Assembly: GCA_937872125.1 (NCBI GenBank)
Contig: CALMNY010000118.1
Coordinates: forward strand, 1 to 16,645
Direction: 5' to 3'
From: an uncultured Candidatus Competibacteraceae bacterium
GTDB taxonomy: Bacteria > Pseudomonadota > Gammaproteobacteria > Competibacterales > Competibacteraceae
DNA length: 16,645 nucleotides
The notes below the pieces were generated by a model that worked only from the letters and a program-made list of their open reading frames with translations, ran no database searches and was not told the origin of the DNA. Of the stretch, positions 14,156 to 16,645 are shown one piece after another; positions within the stretch are counted from its first letter, which is position 1, and the number at the start of each line of letters is the position of its first letter. The position numbers and the translations under genes were made by a program.

Positions 14156-16645
14156 ATGACCACCGCACTTGTGCCCCGCCCTGACGGGCACGCCACGCCC
14201 CCGCCGCCGGCGACGAGCGGGGTCTTGAAGATCCCGCTGGGCGAGGACCCCGACGTCGCGCGCTTCGCGGATTATCTGCACTACTCCGAGCAGTATCGCC
14301 ATATCATCGGCCGGGCCTTGGCCAAGCAGGCGCCCACGTTGTGGCCCGACCCGCTCCCGGACGAGCGGACCTTTTACACCCGGCTGCTGGCGCTGGTGTC
14401 GGTTCCCGCGCAGGCGGCGATCTATCGCCAGGTCATGGAGCGGGCGATTGCGCGGCGCAAGCCCCACTGGCGCGAGGTGGTCGCCGCCCCCCTGCGGTTT
14501 ATCGCCCAGGAGGCGGCGGGGACCCCCGGGGCGGACGACGACCACGTCGCCGTCCCCCGGGCCGGCAGCAACCCGGCGGTGACGGCCGCGGCGCTCCAGG
14601 ACGGGGAGCCTACCGCGCGGCGGCTGTTCGCGACCTGGCGGGCGCCGCCGAACCCGGCGGCGTGGCGCCAGCAAGTGGCGGTCGTGCAAGCCGCCGCCGC
14701 CGCGTGCCTGGACGCCGAGAGCGACGGAGCGCGGCTGCGGGCGCTCCAGGAGGCCGTGGCGGGTCTGGCAGCGCTGCATGACCCCGGTCCGACGCGGCGG
14801 CGCACCCTGAGCGAAGGGCTGATATCCCAGCTGTACACCAGCCTCCGCTGGTTGTCCCAGCAAGCGCCGCTGCCCGGACTCGACGCGCCGCCGCAGGTAC
14901 GGGCGCTGGCGGATGAGCTCGCGGCCCGCTGCCAGGCACCGGCCGGGCTGTGGTGCCGGACCTTGTCCGCCGGCGAGCTGGAGCATTGGTTCCTCGCCCT
15001 GACGCAGGCCATGGTGATCTTATGCGCCCACGCGGAGGAGGTCGCCCCGACGTATGTCGCCGCGTCCGGACCCCATGCCTCACCGGACGAGATGCTGGCG
15101 CGCGCCCAAGCCTGGCGCACGGCTCTGGAGCGGTACGCGGGCACCTTACAGACGTTGGTGACCATCAGCGAGGCGTGCTGCGCGACCCTGCAGCGTCCGC
15201 CGCGGGCGCCAAAGGCCTGGCGTCTCCCGCCACGGACCCTGGGCTTGGCGGCCGAGGCCGCGCCCCCGGCGCGTCCCGCGGACCCACCGCCGCCGGAACC
15301 CCCGGCACCGGAACCCCCGGCACCAGAAACCCCGGCATCGGAACCCCCGGCACCAGAACCCCCGGCATCGGAAACGCCGCCGACCCCACGGCGGCGGGCG
15401 CGGGCGGGCACGGACACCCTGCCCGCCCCCGTGCCCGCGCCGGCCCCCGCCGCCGGCCCCCCCGCGCCGGACACCCCGGGCGCCGCCCCGCGGCCGCGGC
15501 GGGGCCCGCCCCGGCCGTTCGCCGTGCCGGAGGTCGACGCCCCGGATGTGCGCCTGGCGGCGCTGCTGGCGGCGAGCCGCCCGGACGCGCCCTTGTCGCC
15601 GGCGGTGGGCCTTGCGGGGGTCACGGCCCTGGTACGCGATGATCGCCTGGCGCTCGCCTATTGCCTGGCGATGTCCCTGGAGCGGCGGGGTCTGTCCCTG
15701 GTGCCGGCGTTCGCCCCCCCCGCCCTGCGCGCCCTGGCGTGCGCCCGCCTCCTGCGCACGCCCCAGGATGAGGTGGTGGCGCCGCTCCAGTCCGCCCTGG
15801 CGCAGCTGCATCAGACCTTCGATCAGACCGCCCCCCGCCATCAGACCGCCCCCCGGCCCTGGCAGCGCGCCTTCACCCTGGTCTGCCTGGCCGCGACGCT
15901 GCGCCCGGCCCTCATCGCCCCCCAGGTCACCGGCGCCTGGCCGCTGCTGCAACGACTGGATCTCGATATTCCCCGCCTGGAGGCCGTGCGGCAGGCGCTG
16001 AGCCAGGCGAGCGCCGCGGGGGCGCCGCTGGACGCGCCCACGCTCAAGGCCGCGCCCGCCACCCGGCCGGCGGATCTGGACGGCGCGCAGATCCGGCAGG
16101 CGGCGCAGGACTGGTGGGCGGGGGCCCGCTACCGGAAGCTGCGCTTTGCCGCCGCCACCAAGGTGTGGGACGCCTGGTTGAAACCGACCGGCCTGGTGGG
16201 ACGCCTGCTGGACGCGGTCGTGGCGGATCGCGAGGAGCTGCTGGACGAGGTGCAGGCGACGGTGGCGCGCTTGCGGGAGGAGAAAGCGGTCGCGGCCGCG
16301 CTGGACGAGGCCGACCGCCAGCGCCGGGACACCGCCCAGACCAATCCGATTGTCGGCCCGGCGGTGGCGGACGTGGCGCGCCAGGTGCGCCACGCCCTGG
16401 AGGTGGTCGCCCCCTGGGTGACCTGGCGGCGGCGGCTGGCGCAGGCGGACCCGGCGGAGCAGGCGGCCCAGCGGCGCCAGCAGGGGTATGCGGAGCTGCG
16501 CGCGGGCCTGGCCAGCGCCCGGGCGGAGGTGCGCCAGCAGGGCGAGCAGGCGGCCTCCCTGCCGCTCCACGCCGCCCTGGCGACGCTGGGGGCCGCGTTG
16601 GCCGACCTCGAGCAGCTGCTCGACCCCGCCGTGCCCCTGCCGCCG
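14156..16645 (+). CDS. Large protein of unknown function, two helical halves joined by a Pro/Ala-rich linker (3' end outside window)
   Basis: The frame is open for 830 codons from ATG 14156 to the right edge, with GGGGAGAG just upstream. It is not recognised. Residues 1-25 are Pro/Thr-rich. Residues about 26-360 are mostly helical with Trp/Tyr-containing segments (FADYLHYSEQYRHIIGRALA at 38-57). Residues about 361-453 are a disordered linker rich in Pro, Ala and Glu, then Arg, containing a five-residue repeat. Residues about 455-830 are Ala/Leu-rich helices, with DWWAGARYRKLRFAA (652-666) and a coiled-coil-like stretch (DREELLDEVQATVARLREEK). No signal peptide, membrane span, Walker motif or nuclease motif is visible. 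Third positions are strongly G/C and the protein has sensible hydrophobic periodicity, so I prefer this to the long antisense frames. It may share a transcript with the H-NS-like gene 131 bp upstream. Confidence 0.8.
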   Translation, partial: MTTALVPRPDGHATPPPPATSGVLKIPLGEDPDVARFADYLHYSEQYRHIIGRALAKQAPTLWPDPLPDERTFYTRLLALVSVPAQAAIYRQVMERAIARRKPHWREVVAAPLRFIAQEAAGTPGADDDHVAVPRAGSNPAVTAAALQDGEPTARRLFATWRAPPNPAAWRQQVAVVQAAAAACLDAESDGARLRALQEAVAGLAALHDPGPTRRRTLSEGLISQLYTSLRWLSQQAPLPGLDAPPQVRALADELAARCQAPAGLWCRTLSAGELEHWFLALTQAMVILCAHAEEVAPTYVAASGPHASPDEMLARAQAWRTALERYAGTLQTLVTISEACCATLQRPPRAPKAWRLPPRTLGLAAEAAPPARPADPPPPEPPAPEPPAPETPASEPPAPEPPASETPPTPRRRARAGTDTLPAPVPAPAPAAGPPAPDTPGAAPRPRRGPPRPFAVPEVDAPDVRLAALLAASRPDAPLSPAVGLAGVTALVRDDRLALAYCLAMSLERRGLSLVPAFAPPALRALACARLLRTPQDEVVAPLQSALAQLHQTFDQTAPRHQTAPRPWQRAFTLVCLAATLRPALIAPQVTGAWPLLQRLDLDIPRLEAVRQALSQASAAGAPLDAPTLKAAPATRPADLDGAQIRQAAQDWWAGARYRKLRFAAATKVWDAWLKPTGLVGRLLDAVVADREELLDEVQATVARLREEKAVAAALDEADRQRRDTAQTNPIVGPAVADVARQVRHALEVVAPWVTWRRRLAQADPAEQAAQRRQQGYAELRAGLASARAEVRQQGEQAASLPLHAALATLGAALADLEQLLDPAVPLPP
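15296..15370 (+). repeat. 15-bp coding tandem repeat, five units
   Basis: Five consecutive 15-bp units, consensus GAACCCCCGGCACCG, encode E-P/T-P-A-P/S in the linker of the large unknown protein (residues 381-405). Units differ at one to three bases, mostly alternating CACCA and CATCG endings. Such arrays can change copy number by slippage, which would alter linker length without breaking the frame. Confidence 0.9.

Noticed and set aside
15296..15370. Tandem repeats as a possible CRISPR array
   Set aside because: Units are contiguous 15-mers without spacers and encode an in-frame Pro-rich linker.
14422..15624. 400-codon minus-strand open frame
   Set aside because: Low-complexity Ser/Gly/Ala product typical of antisense frames in GC-rich DNA.
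15146..16570. 474-codon minus-strand open frame opposite the large unknown gene
   Set aside because: Arg/Gly-rich product with repeated GFxCRGFxCRG that is merely the reverse reading of the 15-bp repeat; no ribosome-binding site; the plus frame has better codon pattern.

Overview
The window is GC-rich, roughly 70% by eye, and densely coding. It looks like a chromosomal or large-replicon segment from a high-GC gammaproteobacterium. The 630-residue ParE has the gammaproteobacterial length and motif pattern, and Shine-Dalgarno sites are of the GGAGG type. A purple sulfur bacterium or a relative is possible, but nothing here proves it. I recognise no tRNA, rRNA, insertion sequence or CRISPR array.

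Left part (1-5888). A DHHA1-domain tail of a DHH phosphoesterase runs in from the left. It is followed by a small phage/plasmid-like protein of unknown function. Convergent to these is a 1484-residue secreted subtilase (926-5380, minus). It has two propeptide-like regions, an aqualysin-type catalytic domain with its two disulfide pairs, an InlB-B-like cysteine repeat, and three tandem copies of a PKD + beta-sandwich unit. A 508-bp non-coding stretch separates it from the next, divergent gene.

Middle (5889-11222). A membrane-anchored NERD-domain (nuclease-related) protein precedes parE (topoisomerase IV subunit B) on the plus strand. Convergent to parE, on the minus strand, lie an unknown 102-residue gene and a DinG-type Fe-S helicase gene, probably co-transcribed. 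A textbook terminator for dinG sits between parE and dinG. No parC is adjacent.

Right part (11223-16645). A 587-bp gap is followed by a minus-strand gene for a phosphoribosyltransferase-like protein with a TRSP-type C-terminal domain, a family known from tellurite/stress-response (ter) clusters. Its PRPP loop and TRSP signature are altered. Divergent from it, across a 598-bp AT-richer control region holding a 30-bp operator-like dyad and several hairpins, is a gene for an H-NS-like protein with a QGR motif. Next, on the plus strand, is a very large reading frame (830 codons, open at the right edge) of unknown function: two mostly helical halves joined by a Pro/Ala-rich linker built on a 15-bp tandem repeat.

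The best candidate for something undescribed is this right-hand unit: an unusual PRTase/TRSP protein, an H-NS-like regulator and a large unknown two-part protein around one control region. That they act together is inference from position only.
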